Assembly (NCBI RefSeq): GCF_002778285.1
Contig: NZ_NESM01000004.1
Span: 124,001 to 188,000 of the forward strand
DNA from: Limnohabitans sp. 15K
Lineage (GTDB): Bacteria > Pseudomonadota > Gammaproteobacteria > Burkholderiales > Burkholderiaceae_C
DNA: 64,000 nucleotides
Reading direction: 5' to 3'
The notes below the pieces were generated by a model. The model searched no databases, was not told the DNA's origin, and worked only from the letters and a program-made list of their open reading frames with translations. Position numbers and translations under genes: made by a program. Each line of letters starts with the position of its first letter. Within the stretch, counting starts at the first letter, position 1. This document shows, piece after piece, positions 9,009-17,534 of this stretch.

Positions 9009-9149
9009 TCACTTGTCTTTGACTTTGCCGCGGGGTGCCACAAAGGTGGACGGGGCCATGGGGCGGTCTGAGGTGAACGTCTTGGGGGGTGACGTGTCTT
9101 TCTTTGGCTTCTTGGCCATTTTGTTGCTGCGTTGTTCGCCTTTGGCCAT
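9009..9149 (-). CDS. Very small basic protein (46 aa)
   Basis: A short frame starts with MAKGEQRSNKMAKKPKKDT and ends PRGKVKDK. It is preceded by a good ribosome binding site (AAGGAAAC, 6 bases before the ATG). About a quarter of the residues are Lys or Arg and there is no Cys or hydrophobic core. Short proteins with the same MAKGEQRSNK/KKPKK opening occur in other Proteobacteria as uncharacterised conserved proteins, as far as I recall. It lies 40 bases upstream of the pseudouridine synthase on the same strand and probably shares its transcript. A role at RNA or ribosomes is only a guess. Confidence 0.7.
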   Translation of the reverse strand: MAKGEQRSNKMAKKPKKDTSPPKTFTSDRPMAPSTFVAPRGKVKDK

Positions 9150-9197
9150 GGTGTTTCCTTGGGTTGCATCCCGACTTGGGAAGGCTTGATGTTAAAG

Positions 9198-9226
9198 CAC
9201 AAAGCCGCAGGATCCGCGGCTTTGTG
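9198..9226. terminator. Strong 11-bp hairpin between small gene and nitroreductase
   Basis: CACAAAGCCGC and GCGGCTTTGTG form a perfect 11-bp stem with a 7-base loop. It lies between two minus-strand genes, just upstream of the small basic protein. No long T-run follows, so termination strength is uncertain. Confidence 0.5.
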
Positions 9227-9270
9227 TGGGGTGGTCTAAGGTCCGCTGGGCATAGAAAATCTGTTGCCCA

Positions 9271-9293
9271 AAGCGCCTCAGGTTTTGGCGCTT
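9271..9293 (-). terminator. Hairpin after the nitroreductase gene
   Basis: AAGCGCC and GGCGCTT form a 7-bp stem around a 9-base loop, starting 2 bases after the nitroreductase stop codon. Only three T follow in the minus direction, so it is a weak candidate terminator. Confidence 0.5.
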
Positions 9294-9294
9294 C

Positions 9295-9933
9295 TTATTT
9301 GACTTCGGTCACAAACTGGGCGGTGGGGCGACGCACTTTTTTCAGGTTCGCCAACCAGTCACCTTCGGCGGCGCGGTAGCCCAGGGGCACGATGACCACG
9401 CTGCGCAGACCGCGAGCGCTCAGGCCCAAGATTTCGTCCACGGCTTTCGGGTCAAAGCCTTCCATGGGCGTGGCGTCCACTTCTTCAAAAGCGGCTGCGA
9501 TCAGGGATGCGCCCAAACCGATGTAAGCCTGACGTGCGGCGTGCTCGAAGTTGACTTCAGGCGTACGCGCAGGGTAGTTCTTGAGCAACATCTGGCGGTA
9601 GTTTTCCCAGCCTTCGTTGGTGCCGCCGCGTTGTGCGTTGGTCAGGTCAAACATCATGTTGATGCGATCGGCCGTGTAGTTGTCCCAAGCGGCAAACACC
9701 AGCAGGTGCGAACCGTCGGTGATCTGGGCTTGGCCCCAGGCCTTGGGCTTGATCTGCTCGCGCACGGCAGCGTTGGTCACCACGATGATTTCGAAAGGCT
9801 GCAGGCCGCTCGATGTGGGGGCCAGACGGGCGGCTTCGACAATGCGGTCGACCTTGTCTTGGGCCACGACCTTGGTCGGGTCCATTTTTTTGCAAGCGTA
9901 GCGCCATTCGAGTTTGTTCAGCAAGTCAGACAT
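9295..9933 (-). CDS. Nitroreductase-family NAD(P)H oxidoreductase
   Basis: A 212-residue FMN-dependent oxidoreductase of the NfsB/nitroreductase family. The N-terminus (LLNKLEWRYACKKMDPTKVV) and the segment RLAPTSSGLQPFEIIVV match the FMN-binding start of the family. GASLIAAAFEEVDATPMEGFD and IVPLGYRAAEGDW are the expected later motifs. Such enzymes reduce quinones, nitroaromatics or flavins in the cytoplasm. It is a single gene, followed by a hairpin and preceded by its own gap of about 90 bases. Confidence 0.9.
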   Translation of the reverse strand: MSDLLNKLEWRYACKKMDPTKVVAQDKVDRIVEAARLAPTSSGLQPFEIIVVTNAAVREQIKPKAWGQAQITDGSHLLVFAAWDNYTADRINMMFDLTNAQRGGTNEGWENYRQMLLKNYPARTPEVNFEHAARQAYIGLGASLIAAAFEEVDATPMEGFDPKAVDEILGLSARGLRSVVIVPLGYRAAEGDWLANLKKVRRPTAQFVTEVK

Positions 9934-10026
9934 GGAGGTTCTCTTAAGTTGAAAGATGCGTGATTGTGTCCGAAGACGCAGACCCTTGAGGTCACCTGCG
10001 CTTCAGCAACCCAGCAAAGGGCGCGT

Positions 10027-10563
10027 TCAGGCCGTGATTTCTTGCCAAGTGCCTGTGGGTAAATCGTTCAGGTTGTAAGGCCCCACAGCGGTGCGGATCA
10101 GGCGCAGCGTGGGCAAACCCACAGCGGCGGTCATGCGCCGCACTTGGCGGTTGCGGCCTTCTCGGATGCACAGTTCCAGCCAAGTCGTTGGAATGCTTTT
10201 GCGCTCCCGAATCGGTGGGTTGCGGGGCCACAGGTCAGTAGGCGGCGCCACAAAGCGGGCGCGGGCGGGCAGGGTGGGGCCGTCGTTCAGCGTCACGCCC
10301 CGGCACAAAGCGGTCAGCGCTTGGTCGGTCACGATGCCCTCGACCTGCACCAGATAGGTCTTCTCCATCTTGAAGCGCGGGTCGGCAATCCGGGCCTGCA
10401 GTTGGCCGTCGTCGGTCAGCAGCAGCAAACCTTCGCTGTCGGCGTCCAGGCGCCCGGCCACATACACGCCGGGCAAGTCGATGTGGTCGATCAGCCCGGT
10501 CCAGCGTCCCTCGGGGGTGAACTGGCTGAGCACGCCATAAGGTTTGTTGAAGCGGATCAGCAT
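10027..10563 (-). CDS. rluE: RluE-like 23S rRNA pseudouridine synthase
   Basis: A 178-residue pseudouridine synthase of the RsuA/RluB/E/F group. It opens with [20 protein letters not shown] and carries the catalytic [17 protein letters not shown]. It lacks an S4 domain, as does RluE, which modifies U2457 of 23S rRNA in Escherichia coli. The C-terminal [16 protein letters not shown] motif is present as [17 protein letters not shown]. The start is the ATG at 10563, from which the alignment to RluE is full length. It is divergent from the SRAP-like gene, with 76 bases between starts. Confidence 0.88.
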   Translation of the reverse strand: MLIRFNKPYGVLSQFTPEGRWTGLIDHIDLPGVYVAGRLDADSEGLLLLTDDGQLQARIADPRFKMEKTYLVQVEGIVTDQALTALCRGVTLNDGPTLPARARFVAPPTDLWPRNPPIRERKSIPTTWLELCIREGRNRQVRRMTAAVGLPTLRLIRTAVGPYNLNDLPTGTWQEITA

Positions 10564-10639
10564 GAATAAGCAGGGTTTGTCATCGAGGCCAAAGCGTATC
10601 AGGTCCCTCACCTGTAGAGCGTGGGTTAGCATCGCCCGC

Positions 10640-11362
10640 ATGAGTACCCAATACGAATGCCTGAAAAGCGCCGACCTTTATGCCGAGGCCTTTGGCATCA
10701 GCCCCCCCGAATCCTTGCTGGGTAAAGAAGTCTGGCCGCGCCAGCAGGGATTTTTCATCCGCAAAACCGCATCCGCCGAAGTCGGGTCGCCAGAAACTGA
10801 AATCGCACAGCCCGTTTCGCCCGAGTCCACTCCTTCCGTTGCCCCGGCGACCCCGTTGGTCTTGCAGCTGGTCCAAGGCCAGTTTGGTTTGGTGCCCACT
10901 TGGGTCAAGTCGGCGTCAGACGCCAAACTGCGCTCGACCAAGTTGGCCGTGACCCGTTACGAAACCATGAGCACCGCCACGCCCACGCGCGAGACGTGGC
11001 TGAATGCGCAGCGCTGCATCATCCCCATGCAAGCGTTTTTAGAAGACGACTGGCGCAGCGGCAAGGCGGTGCCCACACGTATTGCGCGGGTCGATGGCAA
11101 ACCCATGGGGGTGGCGGGCTTGTGGGAGCGTTGGACCCAGGGCGACGAAGAAATTGTGAGCTACACGCTGCTGACGGTGAACGCCAACAGCCACGCGCTG
11201 ATGAACCGCTATGGCCAAAACGGCAACGAAAAACGCATGCCTGCCATCCTGAACGAAGGCGCTTATGGCGCTTGGCTCACTGCGCCTTTGGAAAAAGCCC
11301 GCGAGTTCATGCGCGCCTACCCGACCAACCTGTTGTTGGCCAACCCAGTACAGAAAAAGTAG
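10640..11362 (+). CDS. SRAP (YedK/HMCES) family protein, apparently catalytically degenerate
   Basis: A 240-residue member of the SOS-response-associated peptidase family, whose active members crosslink to abasic sites in single-stranded DNA through Cys2. The family frame is clear: [53 protein letters not shown] and NEKRMPAIL. The start reads M-S-T-Q-Y-E where related proteins read M-C-x-x-Y-E, so Cys2 is Ser. The usual N-A-R-x-E-T segment reads VTRYET, and the His of the later RFHKPxDEKR-like segment reads [10 protein letters not shown]. The Glu of the third site is retained. It may be a diverged paralogue with a different role. Alignment was made by eye. Confidence 0.8.
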   Translation: MSTQYECLKSADLYAEAFGISPPESLLGKEVWPRQQGFFIRKTASAEVGSPETEIAQPVSPESTPSVAPATPLVLQLVQGQFGLVPTWVKSASDAKLRSTKLAVTRYETMSTATPTRETWLNAQRCIIPMQAFLEDDWRSGKAVPTRIARVDGKPMGVAGLWERWTQGDEEIVSYTLLTVNANSHALMNRYGQNGNEKRMPAILNEGAYGAWLTAPLEKAREFMRAYPTNLLLANPVQKK

Positions 11363-11437
11363 TTGCGCCATACCCGTGAACACGGGTGGCCAGGTACATC
11401 AACCCGTCATGACACGCCGAACAGTCGAGTCCTCAGC

Positions 11438-12064
11438 TCAAAGCGACTGCTGGTAACGCTGCACCATCTCGGCCTGCGTTTCGATCTCAATCGTCTCGCC
11501 CTTGAAGGCCTGAATTTGGTCGCGCAGCATCTCACCCATGGTGGGCAGTTTGCTGCGCTCAGGGTGCCGCGATGCATCCCAAAGCTGCGAACGCATGAAG
11601 GCTTTGGCGCAATGCAGATAGACCGATTCCACCGTCACGCGGATCACCAGCTTGGGTGAGCGCCTAGCGTCCACGCACAGCGCCAAGTCGGCCGGGTCGA
11701 TGCTCAAAACCGCTTGCCCGTTGATGCGCAAAGTCTCGTCAAACCCCGGCACCATGAAGAGCAAACCCAAACTCCCGGTGCTGACAATGTTCTCCAGCGT
11801 GTCCAGCCGGTTGTTGCCCGGCGAGTCAGGCACCAAGAGCGTCTGCGCATCCAGCACCTTGACGAAGCCCGGCTCACCCCCGCGCGGTGAAGCGTCCATG
11901 TGCCCATCTGCATCGCTGCTGGCCAAAACCACAAACGGCGACAGTTCAATGAAGCGGATCGCATGCGAGTCCAGCGACGGCATTTCTTTTTTTAGTGCGC
12001 GTTCTCCTGCCGGGCCGTAAAGGGTGCGGAGGGTTTCGAGGGTGGTGATGTGTTGGGCTGTCAT
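11438..12064 (-). CDS. PPOX-type FMN-dependent flavoprotein (MSMEG_1061 family)
   Basis: A 208-residue protein with the split-barrel fold of pyridoxamine-phosphate-oxidase-like flavoproteins. Segments IELSPFVVLASSDADGHMDASPRG, LLVPDSPGNNRLDTLENI and VPGFDETLRINGQA match the MSMEG_1061-type subgroup closely. Such proteins bind FMN or F420-like cofactors; the substrate of this subgroup is not established. The start ATG at 12064 follows no strong ribosome binding site. The gene is on the same strand as, and 53 bases downstream of, the hepT toxin gene, but no functional link is apparent. Confidence 0.85.
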   Translation of the reverse strand: MTAQHITTLETLRTLYGPAGERALKKEMPSLDSHAIRFIELSPFVVLASSDADGHMDASPRGGEPGFVKVLDAQTLLVPDSPGNNRLDTLENIVSTGSLGLLFMVPGFDETLRINGQAVLSIDPADLALCVDARRSPKLVIRVTVESVYLHCAKAFMRSQLWDASRHPERSKLPTMGEMLRDQIQAFKGETIEIETQAEMVQRYQQSL

Positions 12065-12117
12065 GGGGAGCTGCGGAGAGGAGAAATACCCAAATTGGGT
12101 TTACTTGAACCCAATTC

Positions 12118-12462
12118 TTAAGCCTGTTCGTTCAACAAAGCCTGAAGAGCAGTGATCAAGCCGGGCAGTGAATTTTGAGCAATGGTCCACACCGTGCTCG
12201 GGTTGACCGTGGCGTAGCCATGGATCAGTTGGTTGCGAAACGCCACGATTTGCGGCAAGTCGGGCAGTTGAGCGGCCATGGTTGCATCCAACTTAGAGAG
12301 TTGGTTCAGGGCTTCCCCAATCACTTCAAACTTGCGTTCAACGGCTGCCTGTACAAGTTCATTGTTTTCGTAGGCGGTAACGTCCAATCCTGTCGTGAAG
12401 GTTTGGATGGCCAACGCCGCTTCTCGCACATCCCACAAAAATGCGCGAGGGTCACGCTGCAT
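12118..12462 (-). CDS. hepT: HepT-like RNase toxin
   Basis: A 114-residue HEPN-domain protein (DUF86). The R-x4-H-x-Y motif reads RNQLIHGYATVN and is intact, so RNase activity is plausible. It partners with the MntA-like nucleotidyltransferase encoded just upstream, whose end it overlaps by 11 bases, the typical arrangement of a type VII antitoxin-toxin pair, in which MntA AMPylates the HepT tyrosine. The start is the ATG before QRDPRAFLWDVREAALAI; the longer upstream frame runs through the mntA coding sequence. It may act in phage defence or plasmid-like stabilisation; here it is chromosomal. Confidence 0.88.
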   Translation of the reverse strand: MQRDPRAFLWDVREAALAIQTFTTGLDVTAYENNELVQAAVERKFEVIGEALNQLSKLDATMAAQLPDLPQIVAFRNQLIHGYATVNPSTVWTIAQNSLPGLITALQALLNEQA

Positions 12463-12760
12463 AAATTGACTCGCGGTGCTGGTTGATGCTGGCCAGCACA
12501 AAGGGGTTGCGCACCGCACCAAGCTCGATCAGATCTACTCCCCGGCCCAGCAGTGTTTCCAGTTCTGACTTGATGCCAAAAAAGCGGTGCAAGTCTGCGG
12601 GTGCCTCGGGTGAAAACTCCACCAAAAAGTCGGCATCGCTGCGCTCGGCGTCAAAGTCATCGGCACGGGCGGCCGAGCCGAACACCTCCAGTCGGCGGAT
12701 TTGGTATCGCTGACAGATAGCCGAAATATCGGCGCGGTGTTGGGCAATGGCGGGGTGCAT
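12452..12760 (-). CDS. mntA: MntA-like nucleotidyltransferase antitoxin
   Basis: A 102-residue minimal nucleotidyltransferase. The GSx(n)DxD motif reads FGSAARADDFDAERSDADFLVEF, with a spacing of 12 residues between GS and DAD, two more than the ten often quoted. A further conserved Asp lies in GVDLIELGAV. Family members AMPylate or otherwise modify the HepT tyrosine and so neutralise it. The gene overlaps hepT by 11 bases, ensuring translational coupling, and follows glnS on the same strand after a gap of about 47 bases. Confidence 0.87.
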   Translation of the reverse strand: MHPAIAQHRADISAICQRYQIRRLEVFGSAARADDFDAERSDADFLVEFSPEAPADLHRFFGIKSELETLLGRGVDLIELGAVRNPFVLASINQHRESIYAA

Positions 12761-12807
12761 GGGGCAAGTTTAGCGAGGTTCTGCAGCAAGGCTAATTTAA
12801 GCCGCTG

Positions 12808-14667
12808 TCACTTGCCCCAGCTATCCTTCAACCCCGTCACCCGATTGAACACCGGCTTGGCTCCCGCCACATGATCCAAGCGGTCAGCCACAAAGTACCC
12901 AAAGCGCTCAAACTGGAACTTCTGGTCCGGCTGTGCTTGGGCCAGTGACGGCTCCACATAGGCCGTGACGACCTTCAAGCTGTCCGGATTGAGAGACTGC
13001 AAGAAGTCCTTGCCGCCCGCGTCGGGGTGCGCTTCGGCAAACAGGCGGTCGTACAGGCGCACTTCGGCCTTCACGCCGTCGGCCACGCCCACCCAGGTGA
13101 TGGCGGCTTTGGCTTTGACGCTGTCGGCGCCGGGCGTGCCGCTCTTCGTGCCGGGGATCAGTTTGGCGTGCACTTCGGTCACTTGGCCCGCCGCGTCGCG
13201 TGCGCAGCCTGTGCACTCGATCACGTAGCCGCCTTTCAGGCGCACCACGTTCCCGGGGAACAGGCGTTTGTAGCCCTTGGGCGGCACTTCTTCAAAGTCT
13301 TCGCGCTCAATCCACACTTCTTTGCCGATCAGGAACGTGCGGTCGGCTGGGGGCGTTTGCCCTTCGGCAATGGCCGAGTGAGGCAGGGCAGGTTGGGTGC
13401 AGGCTTCGGTGTAGCCGTCGCTGCCAAAGGCCTCTGCCCAGTTGGTCAGCACGAGCTTGACGGGGTCGAGCACGGCCATGCCGCGGTGGGCTTTGTTTTC
13501 CAGGTCTTCGCGCAGGCACCCTTCGAGCGTGCTGTAGTCGATCCAGGAATCGCTTTTGGTCACGCCAATGCGGTCGGCAAACAGGCGCAGGCTCTCAGGC
13601 GTGTAGCCCCTGCGGCGCAGGCCCACGATGGTCGGCATGCGCGGGTCGTCCCAGCCGCTGACTTTGCCTTCATTGACCAGTTGCGCCAGCTTGCGTTTGC
13701 TGGTGATCACATAGGTCAGGTTCAGGCGGGCAAATTCGTATTGCTTGGGCGCGGGCGCTGCCAGCAGTTTGCATTCGCACAGGCGCTCCATCAGCCAGTC
13801 GTAAAACGGGCGCTGGTCTTCAAACTCCAGCGTGCAGATGCTGTGGGTGATTTGCTCCAGCGCGTCTTCGATGGGGTGGGCAAAGGTGTACATCGGGTAG
13901 ATGCACCAGGTGTCGCCCGTATGGTGGTGGGTGGCGCGGCGGATGCGGTAGATGGCCGGGTCGCGCAGGTTGATGTTGGGCGAGGCCATGTCGATCTTGG
14001 CACGCAGCACGGCGGCGCCGTCCGCCAGCTTGCCGTCGCGCATTTCTCGGAATCGCGCCAGGTTTTCTGCGACGGTGCGGGTGCGGAAAGGGCTGTCCAC
14101 GCCGGGCTTGCCAAAGTCGCCCCGGTTGGCACGCATGTCTTCTGCGCTTTGTTCGTCCACATAGGCGTGGCCGGCTTCAATCAAGGCCTCGGCAGCGCGG
14201 TACATGAAGTCGAAGTAGTCGCTGGCCTGGTAGGGCGCGGCGCTGCCAGCGGTTTGGCCCAACTGGGCCCAGTCAAAACCGAGCCACTTCACCGCGTCGA
14301 TGATGCTGTTGACGTATTCGGTATCTTCTTTTTCGGGGTTGGTGTCGTCAAAGCGCAGGTGGCAAACGCCGCCGTACTCTTGCGCCAGCCCGAAGTTGAT
14401 GCAGATGCTTTTGGCGTGGCCCACATGCAGGTAGCCGTTGGGCTCAGGCGGAAAGCGGGTGCGGATCTTGGCTGGGTCGGGTTGGCCTGCGGCGTGGTGC
14501 GCGGCGTCGCCGGGGCTGCCTGCCCAGCGGCGGCTGGCGTAAGTGCCTTGTTCCAAGTCTTTTTCGATGATCTGGCGCAGGAAGTTGCTGACTTTGTGTT
14601 CGGGCTGTGCCGCATTGGCAGGTGCAGCAGGCTTTGAATGTGGGGCGTTGGGGGTCGTGTCAGTCAT
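12808..14667 (-). CDS. glnS: Glutaminyl-tRNA synthetase
   Basis: A class I aminoacyl-tRNA synthetase of 619 residues that charges tRNA-Gln in the cytoplasm. The HIGH-type motif is PEPNGYLHVGHAKS and the KMSKS-type motif is VITSKRKLAQL, both as in bacterial GlnRS. The C-terminal anticodon-binding beta barrels are present (VWIEREDFEEVPPKGYKRLFPG). An N-terminal low-complexity extension of about 25 residues rich in Ala and Pro precedes VSNFLRQIIEKDLEQG. Length is slightly above the 554 of Escherichia coli. It is divergent from the Tet-type MFS gene. Confidence 0.97.
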   Translation of the reverse strand: MTDTTPNAPHSKPAAPANAAQPEHKVSNFLRQIIEKDLEQGTYASRRWAGSPGDAAHHAAGQPDPAKIRTRFPPEPNGYLHVGHAKSICINFGLAQEYGGVCHLRFDDTNPEKEDTEYVNSIIDAVKWLGFDWAQLGQTAGSAAPYQASDYFDFMYRAAEALIEAGHAYVDEQSAEDMRANRGDFGKPGVDSPFRTRTVAENLARFREMRDGKLADGAAVLRAKIDMASPNINLRDPAIYRIRRATHHHTGDTWCIYPMYTFAHPIEDALEQITHSICTLEFEDQRPFYDWLMERLCECKLLAAPAPKQYEFARLNLTYVITSKRKLAQLVNEGKVSGWDDPRMPTIVGLRRRGYTPESLRLFADRIGVTKSDSWIDYSTLEGCLREDLENKAHRGMAVLDPVKLVLTNWAEAFGSDGYTEACTQPALPHSAIAEGQTPPADRTFLIGKEVWIEREDFEEVPPKGYKRLFPGNVVRLKGGYVIECTGCARDAAGQVTEVHAKLIPGTKSGTPGADSVKAKAAITWVGVADGVKAEVRLYDRLFAEAHPDAGGKDFLQSLNPDSLKVVTAYVEPSLAQAQPDQKFQFERFGYFVADRLDHVAGAKPVFNRVTGLKDSWGK

Positions 14668-14736
14668 GATTTGATTTTATGGGTTAGCCCCAGCTTACTT
14701 TGTGGCACCAGGCAATTTTTCTTTGCCTTTGGTGTG

Positions 14737-14766
14737 TTGACCAGCGGGTTCGTGGCGGGTTCTAAA
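14737..14766 (+). promoter_or_regulatory. Possible sigma-70 promoter for the MFS gene
   Basis: TTGACC and TCTAAA are separated by 18 bases in the gap between glnS and the MFS gene. It would start transcription about 65 bases before the MFS ATG. Only the sequence match supports it. Confidence 0.4.
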
Positions 14767-14836
14767 ATGCCCCTACGTTGGACGTCGCTTTGCTTGTTCG
14801 GCCTGCCTTGCTTAACTCGGAAGCGATTTCTCCCCA

Positions 14837-16081
14837 ATGCTCAAAAAATTACGTTCCTGTGAGGCGGCCATGCCTTTCATCATGATCGCTGTGTTGATCG
14901 ACATGGCGGCCATTGGTGTGATCGTGCCGGTATTGCCCACGCTGGTGGCCAGTTTTGCCACCGACCCGGCCGATCAGGCGTTTTGGTACGGCGTGGTAGC
15001 GGCTGCTTTTGGTTTGGCCAACTTTGTGGCTTCGCCGATTTTGGGGGCCTTGTCTGACCGTTTCGGGCGCAGGCCCGTGATGTTGTTGGGCTTCATGGGT
15101 TTGGGAGTGAGCTTTTTTGGCACGGCCATGACCACTTCTTTGATGGGTTTGCTCATCGCCCGCACTTTGGGCGGCGCCATGCAGGCCAACGTGGCCGTTG
15201 CCAATGCGTATGTGGCCGACATTTCAGCCCCCGAGGAGCGCGCCAAGCGGTTTGGCTTTTTGGGGGCCATGATGGGCGTGGGTTTCATCGTCGGGCCTGT
15301 GGTGGGCGGTCTGCTGGGGGCGGTGAATTTGCATTTGCCGTTTTACCTGGCGGGCACCCTGACCCTGATCAATTTACTTTACGGCTACTTTGTGTTGCCC
15401 GAGTCCCTGTCTGTGCACAACCGCAAGGCCTTCAGCTGGCGTTCGGCCAATCCGGCCACGTCGCTGCGCAAGTTGGGGCAACTCAAAGGCGTGGGCCCCT
15501 TGGTGGGGGTGGTGGCTTTCAGTGGTTTGGCGCAATTTGTGTTGTACACGGTGTGGGTGCTCTACAACAGCTTCAAGTTTGGCTGGGGGCCACGAGAAAA
15601 CGGCTGGTCTTTGGCCGTGGTCGGCATTGTGGCGGTGCTGGTGCAAGGGGTGTTGCTGGGGCGTTTACTCAAGCGCTTTTTGCCCCAACAGCTGGCGATT
15701 TGGGGTTTGGTGTCCTCTGTATTGGCCTACACCTTGTGGGGCGCAGCCACCGAGGGCTGGATGATGTACGCCGTGATTGCCTTCAACTTGCTGGGCGGCA
15801 CAGTGACAGCTTCGGTGCAAAGCATGATTTCATCGGCGGCCGACAGCAAAAGCCAAGGGCAGACCATGGGCGCTGTCAGTTCGCTTAACGGTCTGATGGC
15901 GGTGCTGGCGCCCTTGTTGGGCGCTCCCATGCTGGCTGTGGTGTCGCACTACCCGCAAGGCGATTGGCGCATAGGCGCACCGTTTTTCTTTTGCGCCCTG
16001 CTGCAGGTGGCGTCTTTGTATTTGGCCGTCTTGCATGTGCGTCGCCATCGCCAAAGGCACGCAGCCAACTCAATCACTTGA
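14837..16081 (+). CDS. Tet-type MFS efflux transporter
   Basis: A 414-residue 12-helix major facilitator transporter most like the TCR/Tet class of proton-drug antiporters. The loop 2-3 motif A reads GALSDRFGRRPV, and IGVIVPVLPTLV in helix 1 and GPVVGGLLG in helix 5 are typical. It could export a drug-like compound or a metabolite; sequence alone does not say that it gives tetracycline resistance. No TetR regulator gene lies nearby. Its 3' end overlaps the convergent cytochrome c peroxidase gene by 8 bases. Confidence 0.87.
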   Translation: MLKKLRSCEAAMPFIMIAVLIDMAAIGVIVPVLPTLVASFATDPADQAFWYGVVAAAFGLANFVASPILGALSDRFGRRPVMLLGFMGLGVSFFGTAMTTSLMGLLIARTLGGAMQANVAVANAYVADISAPEERAKRFGFLGAMMGVGFIVGPVVGGLLGAVNLHLPFYLAGTLTLINLLYGYFVLPESLSVHNRKAFSWRSANPATSLRKLGQLKGVGPLVGVVAFSGLAQFVLYTVWVLYNSFKFGWGPRENGWSLAVVGIVAVLVQGVLLGRLLKRFLPQQLAIWGLVSSVLAYTLWGAATEGWMMYAVIAFNLLGGTVTASVQSMISSAADSKSQGQTMGAVSSLNGLMAVLAPLLGAPMLAVVSHYPQGDWRIGAPFFFCALLQVASLYLAVLHVRRHRQRHAANSIT

Positions 16082-17300
16082 TAAACGGGCTGGCAAAGCG
16101 TGTGTCGGTGTTGAGCGTCGAGTCGGTCAACGTTTTCAAGAAAGCCACGATATCGGCTTGATCTTGCGCAGTCATGGGGATGCCGCCTGCAGGCAGACGG
16201 TTGTCTCTGGCTGGGCCAGCCTGAATGCCTGTTGCGTAATGTGTCAACACTTCTTCCAAAGTGCTAAAGCGGCCATCGTGCATGAACCGTCCATCGAGCG
16301 CGACGTTTTTGAGCGAGGGTGATTTGAAAATCACGGTTTCATTCAAATCCAGTCCGTTGCTTCTGGAGTTGGGGTCCAGTGAAAAGGTGGGCGGCTGATG
16401 GCAGCCTGCACAGCCTTTGCCGCCATTGTTTGGGCCTTGAATGAACAATGCCCGACCTCTGTCTTCGGAGGCTGTGAAGCGATCGGCTTCAGGAATGTTG
16501 TTGCCAGCCAAGGATCGCCCAAAATTTTGTGGGCTGTTGACACTGCCGTTGTTGGCGTAAACCACGGCATAGGCCCGATCCCACTTGCTGTTGGCAGAAA
16601 TCATGCTGCGCTGAAATTGTGCCAAAGCATTTTGAACGCGTACCTCAGAGATCGCTTCATCGCCAAATACCCATTTGAATAATTCGGGGTAGTAAGGCAG
16701 GGTTTGCATTATGGAAACCAGTGCACTGAAGCCACCGTGTGTGGCGTCGAAACCCATCTCGATGGCGTTTTGAATCGGATCGGTCGCTTGGACCTCCAAA
16801 CTTGCTGCCCGTTTATCCCAAAACATGCGGTTGCCTTGGTAAAAGGCCACATTGCCCAGGCGCATGGCATGGGCCGTCGTTTGGCCTCCTGTAAAACCTG
16901 TGCTGAACTGGGCTCGGTCGACAAAACCATTGGCTTGAACATGGCAAGACGCGCAGGATTTGGTGTTGTTGAAACTCAAACGTGTGTCATTGAACAACAC
17001 ACGCCCCAGTGTGGCGCCTTTGTCGGTGGTTGAATTGGCGGGTGTTGAGTTGCGGGTGGCCAACAAATCGGCATCGTAGTGGGCCAATAAAGTGGGCGAC
17101 GTGTAATTGAGTGGGGCGTTCAAATCCAACGAGGTGTAGGCCTTGACACCGGGGTAAGGATCCACCACGGCAGCATTGCTGTCTGCGCTGCTATTGCCAC
17201 TCCCGCCGCAAGCGCTCAAGGCCAGAGCCACCAGTACGCAAAGAGCTACCAATGATTTTTGGGTGGTCCGGTGGGTTTTTTGAATCCAATTGGTTTTCAT
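16074..17300 (-). CDS. Dihaem cytochrome c peroxidase-like lipoprotein
   Basis: A 408-residue protein of the CcpA/MauG family. Two haem-attachment motifs, CASCH (in NTKSCASCHVQANGF) and CAGCH (in GKGCAGCHQPPTF), are visible about 170 residues apart. The N-terminus has a lipoprotein signal (VALALSAC, then GGSG), so it is anchored to a membrane facing the periplasm. MHDGRF near the C-terminus is typical of this family. It would reduce peroxide using cytochrome c electrons, or act as a MauG-like oxidase. The ATG at 17300 was chosen because it directly precedes the signal peptide and has GAGG upstream. Confidence 0.87.
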   Translation of the reverse strand: MKTNWIQKTHRTTQKSLVALCVLVALALSACGGSGNSSADSNAAVVDPYPGVKAYTSLDLNAPLNYTSPTLLAHYDADLLATRNSTPANSTTDKGATLGRVLFNDTRLSFNNTKSCASCHVQANGFVDRAQFSTGFTGGQTTAHAMRLGNVAFYQGNRMFWDKRAASLEVQATDPIQNAIEMGFDATHGGFSALVSIMQTLPYYPELFKWVFGDEAISEVRVQNALAQFQRSMISANSKWDRAYAVVYANNGSVNSPQNFGRSLAGNNIPEADRFTASEDRGRALFIQGPNNGGKGCAGCHQPPTFSLDPNSRSNGLDLNETVIFKSPSLKNVALDGRFMHDGRFSTLEEVLTHYATGIQAGPARDNRLPAGGIPMTAQDQADIVAFLKTLTDSTLNTDTRFASPFIK

Positions 17301-17534
17301 TTTGTGCCTCGTTGAGAGCGCTGAATATAACTTTAAGGAAAACAAAAAGTGTGAAACTTTGTAAGTTTTAGATATTTTCAAGATCAGACCCCTGCTGTCT
17401 AAATCCATACAGGTCGTCAACAGTGGTTACGAATGGAAACCATTGCCAAGCAGGCGTTGTCCACCGCAGACCGGGCTTGCGCGCTAAAGACATAGGCGGG
17501 CCTTTGGCCTGTCATCCTTTTCAGAGGAACCCAC
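17301..17534. other. Divergent intergenic region (234 bp)
   Basis: The gap separates the peroxidase gene (minus) from the small lipoprotein gene (plus) and must hold both promoters. It is relatively A+T-rich near 17300-17400. No RNA gene, convincing operator or further open frame is seen. Confidence 0.5.

Noticed and set aside
13027..14637. A 536-codon plus-strand open frame opposite glnS
   Set aside because: It lies fully inside glnS on the other strand, has no domain-like sequence and results from the G+C-rich codon pattern of glnS.
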